Shown: positions 43,426-53,089 of the stretch, one piece after another
Numbering within the stretch: position 1 is the stretch's first letter
How the letters are laid out: the number at the start of each line of letters is the position of its first letter
Assembly: GCA_018399075.1 (NCBI GenBank)
Contig: CP073763.1
Coordinates: forward strand, 1,649,842-1,713,841
Origin: Simkaniaceae bacterium
Lineage (GTDB): Bacteria > Chlamydiota > Chlamydiia > Chlamydiales > Simkaniaceae
Reading direction: 5' to 3'
DNA: 64,000 nucleotides
Position numbers and translations under genes: made by a program
The notes under the pieces: generated by a model
The model's database searches: none
What the model saw: only the letters and a program-made list of their open reading frames with translations
Told to the model about the DNA's origin: nothing

Positions 43426-44766
43426 TTAGAGAGTAATGCTGATTTGGGCTCCAACAACCCAAGCATTTTTAATCGTCCCCAGACCTCTTGGCTTAATAAC
43501 ATATTGGAGATCAGGAACAATGATTAGCCAAGGGTTCACCTGGAACCAATGGTTGAGCTCAATAAGGGCTTCAAAATTTTGAGGCTGGCTCCCAAAGGTT
43601 GGCATCATATGAGTCCGTTTTGCCATTTCCTGCGCTTTGCGCATATCGGTGCTATACTTTCCATAGATAAAACCAAGGTTCGTATAGTCCTTTGGGCGGG
43701 AAGAAAAAAGCCCTTTATAGACAAGTCCCGAAGTAATAAAGAAGGGAAAAAGATTTCGATCTTTTGGAGCGAACAGAAGGGCAATGAACGGCGTGAGTCC
43801 CCGGTCGGTTTCAGGACCGCCATGGCGGTAGATCATTTGGTCGATCAAAAAGTAATAGCCACTATTTCCATGGTATTTACCCCCTAAATACTTTTCTCCC
43901 TTACTACCGGTATAGTAAAAATAGCCGGCGCGATAATTTCCTGGATATCCAGTATCTTCTTTCAATTGATTCACCTGGTAAGACCACTCGGTAATCAATT
44001 GGGTTCCATCGGATCCATTAAAAGACCAATTAAAGCCGTGGTACTTATTATCTGCCACGTCATCTTGAGCGACATAAGCAGCCACCTTTGCAAGAACCCG
44101 TTTAAAATAGGGGCGAAATTTCATTAAAGCGCCCCAAGTCGCATTAGGATAAGCCGTGAAGGGACCATTGAAGAAAACAGATATGGGGTTTCCATCAAAC
44201 CCATTATTCATAAACTTATAATAGAGCTCAGATTGAAGAAATTCATTCCCCGCATTCAATCGACCTGCTTGAAAAATCAGATATTGATTAAAAAGCTCTT
44301 GCTTAAGGTATAGCTCATTAAGGCGAATGTTTTGCCCTCCATACACTTGTTGAACAGGATATTGGTTCCCAATTTTGTCAGCGCTTAAACTCGTTCCTGT
44401 CCTCCAGACAACAGAGGTATAAAATGAGAGCCCCTTTAAAGTTGTATAGCGCCCAATATCAACATTAACATCTAAACCAAAAGATCCTGCATAGGCAACC
44501 CCTTTCGCTCTGCCCCCATAAATATTGGCAGCCATATCGGTGACATAAGACATCCCAACTGTCACTCCATCACGGGCTAGTTTCGATCGACCCCCCCACC
44601 AATCTCCTGTCAAATAAGGTCGATCCCACCAAGAAGGCTGCGATTTATCCAGGGCAAAGTGCACCTCCATCTCTTGATGCCTCTCATCTGAGGTTCCTCC
44701 AAAGGAATGATCTCCAGCAAAACTAGGGAGGCAGAAAAGAAGGTATAGGCCTAAAAAAACTTTCAT
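43426..44766 (-). CDS. OprB-family carbohydrate-selective porin
   Basis: Outer-membrane beta-barrel for sugar uptake. The 446-residue protein has a signal peptide (about 1-17), then RPYLTGDWWGGRSKLARDGVTV, the standard OprB opening, and alternating aromatic strands to the end. The end ISITL lacks a terminal aromatic. It overlaps the upstream protease gene by 4 nt, suggesting an operon. Confidence 0.88.
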   Translation of the reverse strand: MKVFLGLYLLFCLPSFAGDHSFGGTSDERHQEMEVHFALDKSQPSWWDRPYLTGDWWGGRSKLARDGVTVGMSYVTDMAANIYGGRAKGVAYAGSFGLDVNVDIGRYTTLKGLSFYTSVVWRTGTSLSADKIGNQYPVQQVYGGQNIRLNELYLKQELFNQYLIFQAGRLNAGNEFLQSELYYKFMNNGFDGNPISVFFNGPFTAYPNATWGALMKFRPYFKRVLAKVAAYVAQDDVADNKYHGFNWSFNGSDGTQLITEWSYQVNQLKEDTGYPGNYRAGYFYYTGSKGEKYLGGKYHGNSGYYFLIDQMIYRHGGPETDRGLTPFIALLFAPKDRNLFPFFITSGLVYKGLFSSRPKDYTNLGFIYGKYSTDMRKAQEMAKRTHMMPTFGSQPQNFEALIELNHWFQVNPWLIIVPDLQYVIKPRGLGTIKNAWVVGAQISITL

Positions 44767-46193
44767 CTTAAATCTTCCGAACGATCACTTGGGATAAAGT
44801 AGTGTCTTAAAATCTCTTTTTCTCTTTCTTGTACAAGTTCTCTATTAAGAATGATTTCAATATCATCAATTGTAGTCATCACAATAAAGGGAGCTTGGGA
44901 CTCTTCAATCATACTAATAAAGTCTCGTAAATTCATAAATTTTTTGCCATTGACTCTATCAATGACCTTACTTTCTAAGTCTTGATATCCTGCATTTACA
45001 TGATCATCTAAAATTGAGGTTAAAACAACAACTTCATTTCTTTCCTCATTCACTTTTCCTCTTAAGGCATAGTGCAAAAAGTCAATCCGTGGCAGGCAAT
45101 CTCGTATAAGGTTTCCAATAAGAGGTTGGAAAATGCATCCCCCATAGATATAATAGGTCGGCTTCTTTTCAAAGAGATCATACGGAACTAATGGCTTCCC
45201 CTTTTTTGAATGATCGACAGTCCCATGAATCTCTAATCTTTCTCCTTCTCTAAGGACTGTTAGAGAGATAGGATCACCAAAATTCTTCATCAAAATGGTC
45301 ATTTGGAAAGGAAGCTTTATATCAATCTCCTCAAAAAAAACAGATCCCATAGAATCAATGGGAAAATGATCCACTTCAAGAAGGATATCCCCTCTTTGTA
45401 AAAGAGAATGAAAAAAATGATTTTCAGGGATAGCGGTAATAAGAAGCCCTCCATCCTCTTTTTCAAGCCCATAATAGCTTCGAAGTCCTTCATTTTCCAT
45501 TTGTTGGTAAGAAAAAGAACTACATGGAAACCCCAGGTACTTTTGAGGATTTTCATCTAAAAAGTGAAGGATAATAGGAATGGGGATCATGTACCCAATA
45601 TTTTGCCCTGTCTTATGTCCCTGATGGGCAATTCCCACAACTTTTCCATTAGCAATAACAGGTCCCCCACTGTTTCCAGGATTAATCGGAGCATCAATCT
45701 GAGAAATCAAAAGATTTTCTCCTGAATGAGCATATTTCCAGAGTTCTACCCGTGAAACAATCCCCCGCGTAATCGAAAGTTCATTCCCTCCTATTGGAAA
45801 TCCATAAACTTGCACCGGTTCTTCACGAGGAAGAATCTCCTCAGAAAAGTAAAGTGGTATCTTTCCCTCAAAAAAAGAGGGGTCTTCTACTTCTAAAAGA
45901 GCCAAGTCACAATCGTGACCAATCATCTTGACTTTTGCTTCAAATTTCTTTCGATTCCGCCCTGTATGAACTTCAATAAAAGCTGCATTCGCCACAACAT
46001 GAGCATTCGTAATGATTTGATTCCCTCTAATGACAAAACCAGAACCGGTTGCCCGAAATGTCGCTGGAGAAGCCCAAGGACGGGAGTAGTCATATTCCTT
46101 CACTGTTGCAAAAACCTTTACAACAGCATCATTAATCGCGTGCGATGCAAAAAGCGAAAATGGAAGAAAGAGAAGCCAAAAAAAGTATTTCAT
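44763..46193 (-). CDS. HtrA/Deg-like serine protease
   Basis: Exported S1C protease, 476 residues from the ATG at 46193. The triad is visible: His in TNAHVV, Asp in CDLALLE, Ser in NPGNSGGP. PDZ-like regions follow. The architecture resembles plant-type Deg9 more than DegP. I prefer this ATG over 46211: it begins the signal peptide (KYFFWLLFLPFSLFA) and clears the DUF805 stop by 7 nt. Its signal peptide and spacing after DUF805 mirror the toxin gene at 47222-49393. Confidence 0.87.
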   Translation of the reverse strand: MKYFFWLLFLPFSLFASHAINDAVVKVFATVKEYDYSRPWASPATFRATGSGFVIRGNQIITNAHVVANAAFIEVHTGRNRKKFEAKVKMIGHDCDLALLEVEDPSFFEGKIPLYFSEEILPREEPVQVYGFPIGGNELSITRGIVSRVELWKYAHSGENLLISQIDAPINPGNSGGPVIANGKVVGIAHQGHKTGQNIGYMIPIPIILHFLDENPQKYLGFPCSSFSYQQMENEGLRSYYGLEKEDGGLLITAIPENHFFHSLLQRGDILLEVDHFPIDSMGSVFFEEIDIKLPFQMTILMKNFGDPISLTVLREGERLEIHGTVDHSKKGKPLVPYDLFEKKPTYYIYGGCIFQPLIGNLIRDCLPRIDFLHYALRGKVNEERNEVVVLTSILDDHVNAGYQDLESKVIDRVNGKKFMNLRDFISMIEESQAPFIVMTTIDDIEIILNRELVQEREKEILRHYFIPSDRSEDLR

Positions 46194-46200
46194 TATGATG

Positions 46201-46563
46201 TTAAACTGCAACGGATTCTTCAGTTAAGGGGTTAGGACCATAACGATTAATCCCTTTCTCTCCCTTTTTACACATCCAAATTAGCATAATAATCGGTCCA
46301 ACAAGTGGAATCCAAGAGATAAAGTAATACCAACCACTTTTTCCAATATCATGAAGACGTCTAATAAATATAGCAAGCCAAGGTATCATTAGAAAAAGAA
46401 AAAACAAACCGAAAATAATTTTCAAAACAGTCACTTTGACAAAGGAAGAAAGAAAGCTAATAACCATTAGTTCTAGAAAAAATAGCCAACATTCCTTACG
46501 GCTCGCCCGTCCTTTAAAATTGGCATAATTATTCACAAAAGCATCAACAATCTGTAATTTCAC
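46201..46563 (-). CDS. DUF805 membrane protein, copy A
   Basis: A 120-residue membrane protein with about four helices and the DUF805 pattern: NYANFKGRASRKECWLFFL, RRLHDIGKSGWYYFI and the basic tail with NRYGPNP. Function of the family is unknown. It is clearly paralogous to copy B (49401-49763), about half identical by eye. It directly precedes the HtrA-like protease. Confidence 0.88.
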   Translation of the reverse strand: MKLQIVDAFVNNYANFKGRASRKECWLFFLELMVISFLSSFVKVTVLKIIFGLFFLFLMIPWLAIFIRRLHDIGKSGWYYFISWIPLVGPIIMLIWMCKKGEKGINRYGPNPLTEESVAV

Positions 46564-46644
46564 TTCTTGCTCTCTAGCAATTTAAAGTTGTTGAATATGA
46601 GCTAAATATTTATTCTCTTCAAGAATCTTTTTGTCAATTTTTTG

Positions 46645-46848
46645 TTAACTCATCATAAACGCTCTTTGCATACCCTCTAACTTTATGCCACTTAGGATCC
46701 TTACAAATTTTCTCATCAGTTTTCTTTCTTCCGAATCCGTCCATGATTTTCTAGGAAATTCAGGATTAGCAACATCGTCTAAACTCTCAAGAAAGGCAAA
46801 ATAGTAACTCTTATCTTCTTCTGGAACTTTAATCATAGGGCTATGCAA
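46645..46848 (-). CDS. small hypothetical protein in toxin locus
   Basis: A 67-residue soluble, charged protein (YYFAFLESLDDVANPEFPRK). The reading frame opens with TTG, which has GAGG 8 nt upstream; an ATG at 46836 is the alternative. It follows the immunity-like gene by 15 nt and may be an accessory or second immunity gene. No family recognised. Confidence 0.5.
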   Translation of the reverse strand: MHSPMIKVPEEDKSYYFAFLESLDDVANPEFPRKSWTDSEERKLMRKFVRILSGIKLEGMQRAFMMS

Positions 46849-46863
46849 TCTCTTTACCTCTAA

Positions 46864-47229
46864 TCAATGCACAAACATTTCCTTTATTTTTTTCGCTTGT
46901 GCTTGTATTTCTCTCCATTTAGGATCTTTTAAAAGTCGCTTATAGTCCTCTAAGGAAATCACCTCTGAATTATTGTCATCATAAGCTTCAAAAAGCTGAT
47001 ATAGTTTTTTTATTGCTTGTATTTGAGTTGTATCTAGATTGTATTTTTGAGGATTATCAATAATTGGTTCGCAGTAATCACAAAAATTCATAAAAATCTC
47101 ATCGAAAGTTGCCCACTTTTCCCACTGCCCATTGATCCAAACATCTTCTTGAAACTTCTTATCTGAAAGAGGTCTTATATAACCTTCTATAAAAACTTTA
47201 AAACTATTAGTTATTTTCCGACTATTCAT
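46864..47229 (-). CDS. candidate immunity protein for the 723-residue toxin
   Basis: A 121-residue acidic helical protein. The features FEGYIRPLSDKKFQEDVW..., FDEIFMNFCDY and the ending LLKDPKWREIQAQAKKIKEMF fit small immunity proteins ending in a DPKW-x-x-I-x-x-x-A helix. It overlaps the toxin stop by 8 nt (ATGAATAG). The match is from pattern memory, but location and size agree. Confidence 0.65.
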   Translation of the reverse strand: MNSRKITNSFKVFIEGYIRPLSDKKFQEDVWINGQWEKWATFDEIFMNFCDYCEPIIDNPQKYNLDTTQIQAIKKLYQLFEAYDDNNSEVISLEDYKRLLKDPKWREIQAQAKKIKEMFVH

Positions 47230-49393
47230 CGATTGTTTCTCTTATTGAAAATTTTCTAAAATCATATTCATTTAGTGGAATATGTGTCTCAGCTGAGTCT
47301 CTTTTACAAATATTACCTTTCTTATCAAATAGCCCTTTATCAGTTTTATGAATAACATAAGGCTTTCTTTGAACTGGGTTTCTGCTTTCAGGAATACCCG
47401 GAGATACTCTAATCTTTATATGGGGGTTACCGGGATGGTTATAAACCATGCCTCCATGTTTTTTTGAAAGACTAACATTCCAACTTTCTGGGATGCCTTT
47501 TGGCCGAGGGAAAGTTTTAAAACCTGCATGATGAAGGATTCTTCGAACTTGAACTTCTGATAATGATTGGTTTCTAAAGACTTTGAATAGTTCGATGTCT
47601 AGCTTGGCACTTTTTGCCATTTTTAGCTCATTAATAATTGGAGCTGTTTTACTCCACCATTCTTTAGCATGCATGGTAATGAGTTGTTCTGCTTGAGCTG
47701 AAGTCGATATTTTTTTGAGAGTCAGAACTGCATTGGCTTTACGAAGATCCCGATAGGCCGTCACTCCTTTTACTCCTGTTCTTATCAAAAGAATCTCAAA
47801 ACCAAACTTCCCAACTAGATGGCCAACCAACTCTCCTTGACGAGAGTATGATAGGGTGTGGCTATTATTGAGTTCTTGGATTTCGGGGAAAAAGGGCTTT
47901 AACGTCTCTGTTAGACCATTTTCTTTGATCACTTCTATAACATTTTGACAAGCATGGTAGAAATCACGGGATACTTCCTCGGGAGAAAGGGCAAAGCCAA
48001 TAATCCCATGGGATAACCCACTTAGACTTGACATAGCCGAGGGAACAAAATCAGCTATCGACTCTCCAGCGCTTAAAGTTAATCCCTTGACGACTCCTGT
48101 TGAGAATTCAAGTTCATCAATCATTGAGGGAAGAATCGGATTGGTTTTGAACCCGGATTCAGCAAAATCTTGAAGGGCTTGATGAAAATCCCCAGTTTCA
48201 AAATGAGCAATGGCTCGTTCCAGGTAGGCCTCTTTATGACGAGGATGATTTTTAATATAGGATGACAGAGTAAGGATAGCGTCATCAAAAAGATCCAGTT
48301 CACACTCCGCTTTTCCTTTTTGAAACTCGAGCTTTGCACGGATTTTATCGGTGAGCATTTCTGGAGGGGTCATCTCGAATAGTTTTTTGATATCCTCAAT
48401 ACAATTGACATTGAGCCCCTCAGAGTAATGATAAAGAGCACGATGATAGTAAGCTTCAGGAGTATTATGATGAGCAATGCAATGATCCAGGATATCGCAA
48501 TAAGCTTCTTTGATTTCTCTTAAACGAGAATCTATTTGAGGATAATAGATTTCTATGGAAGCTCGGATTCTATCTATTGTAGCGGTAAAGCTTTCTCTTT
48601 CTTTTTTAGCCTCTTCAATTTTTCTTTTATTATTCTCAACTGCTTTTATGAAGCCTTCTTTCTCATTAATTAATTTTGTCGTGCTATATCCAGATTCAGT
48701 GTATCTATCTATAAGCCTTTTGTTCTCATCTAGCTTTTTACTTATATTTCCGATGATACGCTCATGGGTTTCAATAACGGCAATAGCTCCTTTATCATTA
48801 TTGGACCAAAAGTCATTACAGTCGTCTAATATTCTATCTTTGAGCGTGGTTTGAATATCAAAGCAAAAACTCTGAATTTCTTTTATTGAATCAAATCGAT
48901 ACGAAGCCTCATATGAATCAAATTTTTCACTATCTTCATACAATTTAAAATCTCTTTTCAGCTCAATTCCTTTACTGTTCTCCTCTTCATCAAGATAATG
49001 AAGAAAATCCCAATCTTCAATACATCCATCCCACTTTTCTTCATCCCTATAATAAAATCGATTGTTTGCAGGATTAGAAATGGCTTTTGCAACAATTCTG
49101 TTTTCTAAAGACACTCCTGCTGTCTTGAATTTAAGAAACCAAGGGTCATCCATTGACTTTGGAATCTCGTGATAAGGAAAAGGATTATCTTGAATGGCAT
49201 GGCCAAAACGATCAAGCTCCCACATCGCAAGAATTGCTTTCCACTCCACTCGGCGAACCCCTTCTGTTCCCCAATCACCACAATGATATGGACATTCAAA
49301 TTGGGTAACTTGATTTGGAGATGTATAAAACCAACTCAAAAAGCCTGCAGAAAGGGAATAAGGAAGAAAGAGCAACCAAAGCAACTGCTTCAT
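47222..49393 (-). CDS. secreted polymorphic-toxin-like protein with TPR and coiled coil
   Basis: The 723-residue protein has a signal peptide (KQLLWLLFLPYSLSAG), a Cys-containing N-terminal domain, a coiled coil (about 205-290), TPR-like repeats (about 310-415), a chlamydia-type pretoxin segment (430-560, with GKFGFEILLIRTGVKGVTAYRDLRKANA) and a short terminal domain (640-723). That tail, KIRVSPGIPESRNP, KPYV, DKKGN and HIPLNEYDF, resembles toxin tips of Rhs/CDI-type proteins. The overlapping downstream gene looks like its immunity protein. Confidence 0.68.
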   Translation of the reverse strand: MKQLLWLLFLPYSLSAGFLSWFYTSPNQVTQFECPYHCGDWGTEGVRRVEWKAILAMWELDRFGHAIQDNPFPYHEIPKSMDDPWFLKFKTAGVSLENRIVAKAISNPANNRFYYRDEEKWDGCIEDWDFLHYLDEEENSKGIELKRDFKLYEDSEKFDSYEASYRFDSIKEIQSFCFDIQTTLKDRILDDCNDFWSNNDKGAIAVIETHERIIGNISKKLDENKRLIDRYTESGYSTTKLINEKEGFIKAVENNKRKIEEAKKERESFTATIDRIRASIEIYYPQIDSRLREIKEAYCDILDHCIAHHNTPEAYYHRALYHYSEGLNVNCIEDIKKLFEMTPPEMLTDKIRAKLEFQKGKAECELDLFDDAILTLSSYIKNHPRHKEAYLERAIAHFETGDFHQALQDFAESGFKTNPILPSMIDELEFSTGVVKGLTLSAGESIADFVPSAMSSLSGLSHGIIGFALSPEEVSRDFYHACQNVIEVIKENGLTETLKPFFPEIQELNNSHTLSYSRQGELVGHLVGKFGFEILLIRTGVKGVTAYRDLRKANAVLTLKKISTSAQAEQLITMHAKEWWSKTAPIINELKMAKSAKLDIELFKVFRNQSLSEVQVRRILHHAGFKTFPRPKGIPESWNVSLSKKHGGMVYNHPGNPHIKIRVSPGIPESRNPVQRKPYVIHKTDKGLFDKKGNICKRDSAETHIPLNEYDFRKFSIRETIDE

Positions 49394-49400
49394 AAACGGA

Positions 49401-49763
49401 TCATGCTACAACTAAGTCATCCACTATTGGGTTTGGACCAAAGCGGTTGTTACCATCTTGCCCTTTTCTGCAAAACCAAACAATCATAATAATCCAACCT
49501 ACAAAAGGAATTAAAGCGATTAGATAATACCACCCGCTCTTTCCTATGTCGTGAAGACGTCTAACAGCAACGGCAAGGCCTGGAATAATAATAAAAAGCT
49601 GGAGGATGCTAGAAAGAATTTTCAAGGGAAGAACACTATCAACGATTGTTGCGCTAATCGAAAATAATAATGTTGCTAAAGTAAAGAGCCAATATTCTTT
49701 CCGACGGGCTCTCCCTTTAAAATTTGCATAATTCTTTGTTAACGCTTGAATCACTAGTTTCAT
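49401..49763 (-). CDS. DUF805 membrane protein, copy B
   Basis: A 120-residue paralogue of the DUF805 protein at 46201-46563, with NYANFKGRARRKEYWLF, RRLHDIGKSGWYYLI and NRFGPNP. Four helices are predicted. It ends 7 nt before the toxin start, the same spacing as copy A before the protease. The family's role is unknown; it may be a membrane partner of the secreted product. Confidence 0.88.
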   Translation of the reverse strand: MKLVIQALTKNYANFKGRARRKEYWLFTLATLLFSISATIVDSVLPLKILSSILQLFIIIPGLAVAVRRLHDIGKSGWYYLIALIPFVGWIIMIVWFCRKGQDGNNRFGPNPIVDDLVVA

Positions 49764-49908
49764 ATCTCATCCTCAATCAAGTTAAAAAATAGAAAGAGTT
49801 TACATAATAGATAACTTCTTCTTCAAGTGTTTATCTCTATTACGTAAAAGGAAACTATTGTCATAAATCTCTCCTACTATTATGAGATAAAGAAAAAGGA
49901 TTATTGTC

Positions 49909-50382
49909 ATGTATCAGTTTTTTGCAAAGATGGGCTATAACAAACGGCAAACGGAATGGTTCCCCATTCTGATTGTCAGAATTTTTCTAGGAGTTTTCTT
50001 TATCCTATCAGGATTTTTTAAGATCTTTGATGCAAAACAACATGCCACTCTTCTCCAAACGATAAAGGATGCTCATATTCCCCTTCCTGAATTCAATGCT
50101 TACTTTGTCCCCTTTATGGAGCTTGCCTGTGGAGTCCTTATTTTAGTGGGACTCTTGACAACGCTCGCTTCTTTTATCCTTTTTGTCATTATGATCACGG
50201 CAATTGTCACGGATCGATTAGCCAGTGTCACCCACCATGGGGGCATTATTGCCCTTGAAAACTTCCTCTATCTTCCAGAAGTTCTTTATGGATTAATGTT
50301 TCTCTGGCTCTTCTTTTCAGGACCTGGAAAGATCAGTGTCGATTATAAATATGGAAAGAGTAAGCGCTTAAGCTCCTATTAA
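49909..50382 (+). CDS. DoxX-family membrane protein
   Basis: A 157-residue inner-membrane protein with four helices and the DoxX pattern ILIVRIFLGVFFILSGFFKIFD, then VPFMELACGVLILVGLLT. Family members act in redox-linked membrane complexes. It converges with msrA, an antioxidant gene, leaving 3 nt between stops. Confidence 0.85.
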   Translation: MYQFFAKMGYNKRQTEWFPILIVRIFLGVFFILSGFFKIFDAKQHATLLQTIKDAHIPLPEFNAYFVPFMELACGVLILVGLLTTLASFILFVIMITAIVTDRLASVTHHGGIIALENFLYLPEVLYGLMFLWLFFSGPGKISVDYKYGKSKRLSSY

Positions 50383-50385
50383 TCC

Positions 50386-50829
50386 CTATTTCTTCTTGAA
50401 ATACTTTTGATGATACTCCTCTGCTTCATAGAAAGTAGCAGCAGGAGTAATTTGTGTCGCAATCGGTTTATCAAATTGGTGCCTTATTTTTTCTCGAGAA
50501 GCTTTGGCTATTTTTTCTTGCTCTGAAGAATGAGTGAAAATCGCTGAGCGGTACTGAGTTCCCTCATCTGGACCTTGACGGTTAATGGTTGTAGGATCAT
50601 GGATCTTCCAAAAAATCGTTAAGAGCTCTTCATAAGAAATTTTTTGAGGATCGAAAAGAATTTCAATCACCTCAGCATGGCCGGTCTCTCCTGTGCAAAC
50701 ATTTTTATACGTAGGATTGGGTTTTTGTCCCCCAGTATAGCCCACACGGGTTGAATGGACTCCTTTGATTCCATCAAAGACCTCCTCTACCCCCCAAAAA
50801 CAGCCTGCAGCAAATGTCGCCTTTTCCAT
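50386..50829 (-). CDS. msrA: peptide methionine sulfoxide reductase A
   Basis: Reduces methionine-S-sulfoxide in damaged proteins. The 147-residue protein has the nucleophile in AGCFWGVEE, then GYTGG, the GHAEVIEI segment and DPTTINRQGPDEGTQYRSAIF. Resolving cysteines at the C-terminus are absent, as in the single-Cys forms. I prefer the ATG at 50829 over an in-frame GTG at 50838. Confidence 0.95.
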   Translation of the reverse strand: MEKATFAAGCFWGVEEVFDGIKGVHSTRVGYTGGQKPNPTYKNVCTGETGHAEVIEILFDPQKISYEELLTIFWKIHDPTTINRQGPDEGTQYRSAIFTHSSEQEKIAKASREKIRHQFDKPIATQITPAATFYEAEEYHQKYFKKK

Positions 50830-50878
50830 ATTCAACACTTTTTGATATACTATAAGTTAAGATATAAAAAAAAGGTTA

Positions 50879-53089
50879 GTGAGTTTGTTACAAGCAATCA
50901 AAAGACCCTTTAACATCTGGTTTCCGGCAAGGGGAGAAGGAAAACCTGAAGGACTGGGAACATTCTCGGGAGTCTATTTACCGAGTGTTCTTCAGATGCT
51001 TGGCGTCATTCTCTTTATGCGTCTTGGTTGGATTACCGGGCATGTAGGCCTTCCAAAGATGACTCTGATTATTTTGATGGCATCTTCGATCCTTTTTTTA
51101 ACAGGCCTTTCAATGACCTCGATTGTGACAAATATGAAAATGGGTTCGGGGGGGTCTTACTATATTATTTCAAGATCTCTTGGCGTTGAGTTTGGCAGCG
51201 CCATTGGAATTCTTTTAACGCTCTCTCAACTCACAACCATTGCTGTTTGTATTTCAGGGTTTGCTCTTTCCCTTCAAGAGCTCTTGCCCCAATTTTCGCT
51301 TACTTTTTTGGAGGTATGTACCCTTGCTGGACTGGCGATTGTGGCCCTTTTCCCCGTAGATTTTGCTCTTAAAGCCCAAGGGCTTATTTTTTGTGTGGTG
51401 GTGACTTCCATCGTCTCTGTTTTCTTCGGTGGTGGAGCTCAAATTCCTGAAACAATCACCCCATTACCCTCGACAACAACAATCAGTTTTTGGGCGGCAT
51501 TTGCCCTTTTTTTCCCTGCTACAACAGGAATTGAGTCGGGAATGGCTATGTCAGGGGACTTAAAAAACCCTTCCCGCTCTTTGGCAATCGGAACCATGGC
51601 TGCGGTACTGACTGCCTATATTGCCTATGCCAGCCTTTCGATTTTCCTTGCATTCCAGGTGCCAGGAGACCTCTTAAGATCTCACCCTATGATTATTTAC
51701 TATGTCTCCAAAGTAAGTCTTCTCTTTATTTTAGGAGTGTGGGGTGGAACCCTTTCAAGCGCGCTTGGAAGTATGATCACAGCTCCTCGCACACTGCACT
51801 CACTCGCAAAGGATAAGATCCTCCCCTCATTTTTCTCGAAAAGCCCCCTTGCACCAGGAGTCCTCATCATCTGTTTGGCCTGCATCATGACTCTTTTCAC
51901 CGATATGAATCATTTACTTCCAATTCTATCGATGGTTTGCTTGATGACCTATGGTCTTTTAAATTTCGTTGCCTTTTTTGAATCCTTTATTCAAAACCCC
52001 AGTTGGCGTCCTCTATTTAAAACGCCGATGATGGTCTCTTTAGGAGGAACCCTTGCTTGTCTGATGAGCATGTTTATGATTAATTCTGGATGGGCGTTTA
52101 TCATCCTTCTATCGGTGATCGCCTTAGGGTTTTGGACAACAAAACGAAAACTTAAGGGGAATTGGGATGATATTCGCTACAGCATCTTTTCGTTCTTTGC
52201 CTCCACAGCAACAAATAAGCTTGTCCATATTAAGAAAAACCCACGGAGCTGGCGCCCTAATATCTTAGCCATTATTGATCCCGAATTAAAAGATACGCAA
52301 ATTATCAACTTTGCCCATGCACTCAATCAATCAAAGGGGTTTTTAACCTATGGGGCAACACTAGACAATGCTGAAAAATTGGAAATCACTCAAACGACAT
52401 TTAAAGACTACTTCGATAAAAAAGACATCTCTTGCTTTTTTCATATCAATGCACATGAAACTTCGTCGCTAGGAACCCATAACATTGTTCAAAACTATGG
52501 GTTAGGTCCTCTCCAACCCAACACGATTATTTTGAAGCCTCCAACCGAAAAGATTGGAGATTTTTGTGAGTTAATTAAAGCTTCGTATGAACTTCAAAAA
52601 AATCTCATCCTTGTTAAGAGTGATCCCTTAAATTCTGCTCTTGCAAGTGAAAGCAAAGATAAACATATCGATCTATGGTGGGGAGGCCAATACCACTCCA
52701 ACTTTGAGCTTTGCCTAGCTCTTTCCCATATTCTTCAGTCGGGAAAAATGTGGCCTGAGGCCACAATTACAATCAAAACCTTAGTGAAAAATGAAGCTGC
52801 TCGGATCCATATGTCGAAGCTTTTTGAAAAATACTATTCTGTCCTCCGCTTTAAAAACCTCAACTTTAAACCCTACATCGATGAAGCAACAGACTTCTAT
52901 AGTCACATCTCCGATTATTCAACCGATGCCGACCTAACCTTTTTAGGTCTTCGTGCTCCCATGAATAATGAGCCTATTTCAAACTATAGGAATTACTTCT
53001 CAACTCTGATGGGGAAAACAAAGGAAATGAAGAATGTTGCTTATGTTCTTGCTGGGGAAAAGTTGGATTTTCAAAGGATTTTTGAATGA
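50879..53089 (+). CDS. SLC12-like cation-chloride cotransporter
   Basis: Large amino acid/cation permease-superfamily protein of 736 residues resembling eukaryotic Na-K-Cl/K-Cl cotransporters. Twelve helices (about 20-430) start with LGTFSGVYLPSVLQMLGVILFMRLGWI and include GSGGSYYIISRSLG. A soluble C-terminal domain (440-736) begins RPNILAIIDP as in the CCC family. GTG start with AAAGG 5 nt upstream. It overlaps the next gene by 4 nt. Confidence 0.86.
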   Translation: MSLLQAIKRPFNIWFPARGEGKPEGLGTFSGVYLPSVLQMLGVILFMRLGWITGHVGLPKMTLIILMASSILFLTGLSMTSIVTNMKMGSGGSYYIISRSLGVEFGSAIGILLTLSQLTTIAVCISGFALSLQELLPQFSLTFLEVCTLAGLAIVALFPVDFALKAQGLIFCVVVTSIVSVFFGGGAQIPETITPLPSTTTISFWAAFALFFPATTGIESGMAMSGDLKNPSRSLAIGTMAAVLTAYIAYASLSIFLAFQVPGDLLRSHPMIIYYVSKVSLLFILGVWGGTLSSALGSMITAPRTLHSLAKDKILPSFFSKSPLAPGVLIICLACIMTLFTDMNHLLPILSMVCLMTYGLLNFVAFFESFIQNPSWRPLFKTPMMVSLGGTLACLMSMFMINSGWAFIILLSVIALGFWTTKRKLKGNWDDIRYSIFSFFASTATNKLVHIKKNPRSWRPNILAIIDPELKDTQIINFAHALNQSKGFLTYGATLDNAEKLEITQTTFKDYFDKKDISCFFHINAHETSSLGTHNIVQNYGLGPLQPNTIILKPPTEKIGDFCELIKASYELQKNLILVKSDPLNSALASESKDKHIDLWWGGQYHSNFELCLALSHILQSGKMWPEATITIKTLVKNEAARIHMSKLFEKYYSVLRFKNLNFKPYIDEATDFYSHISDYSTDADLTFLGLRAPMNNEPISNYRNYFSTLMGKTKEMKNVAYVLAGEKLDFQRIFE

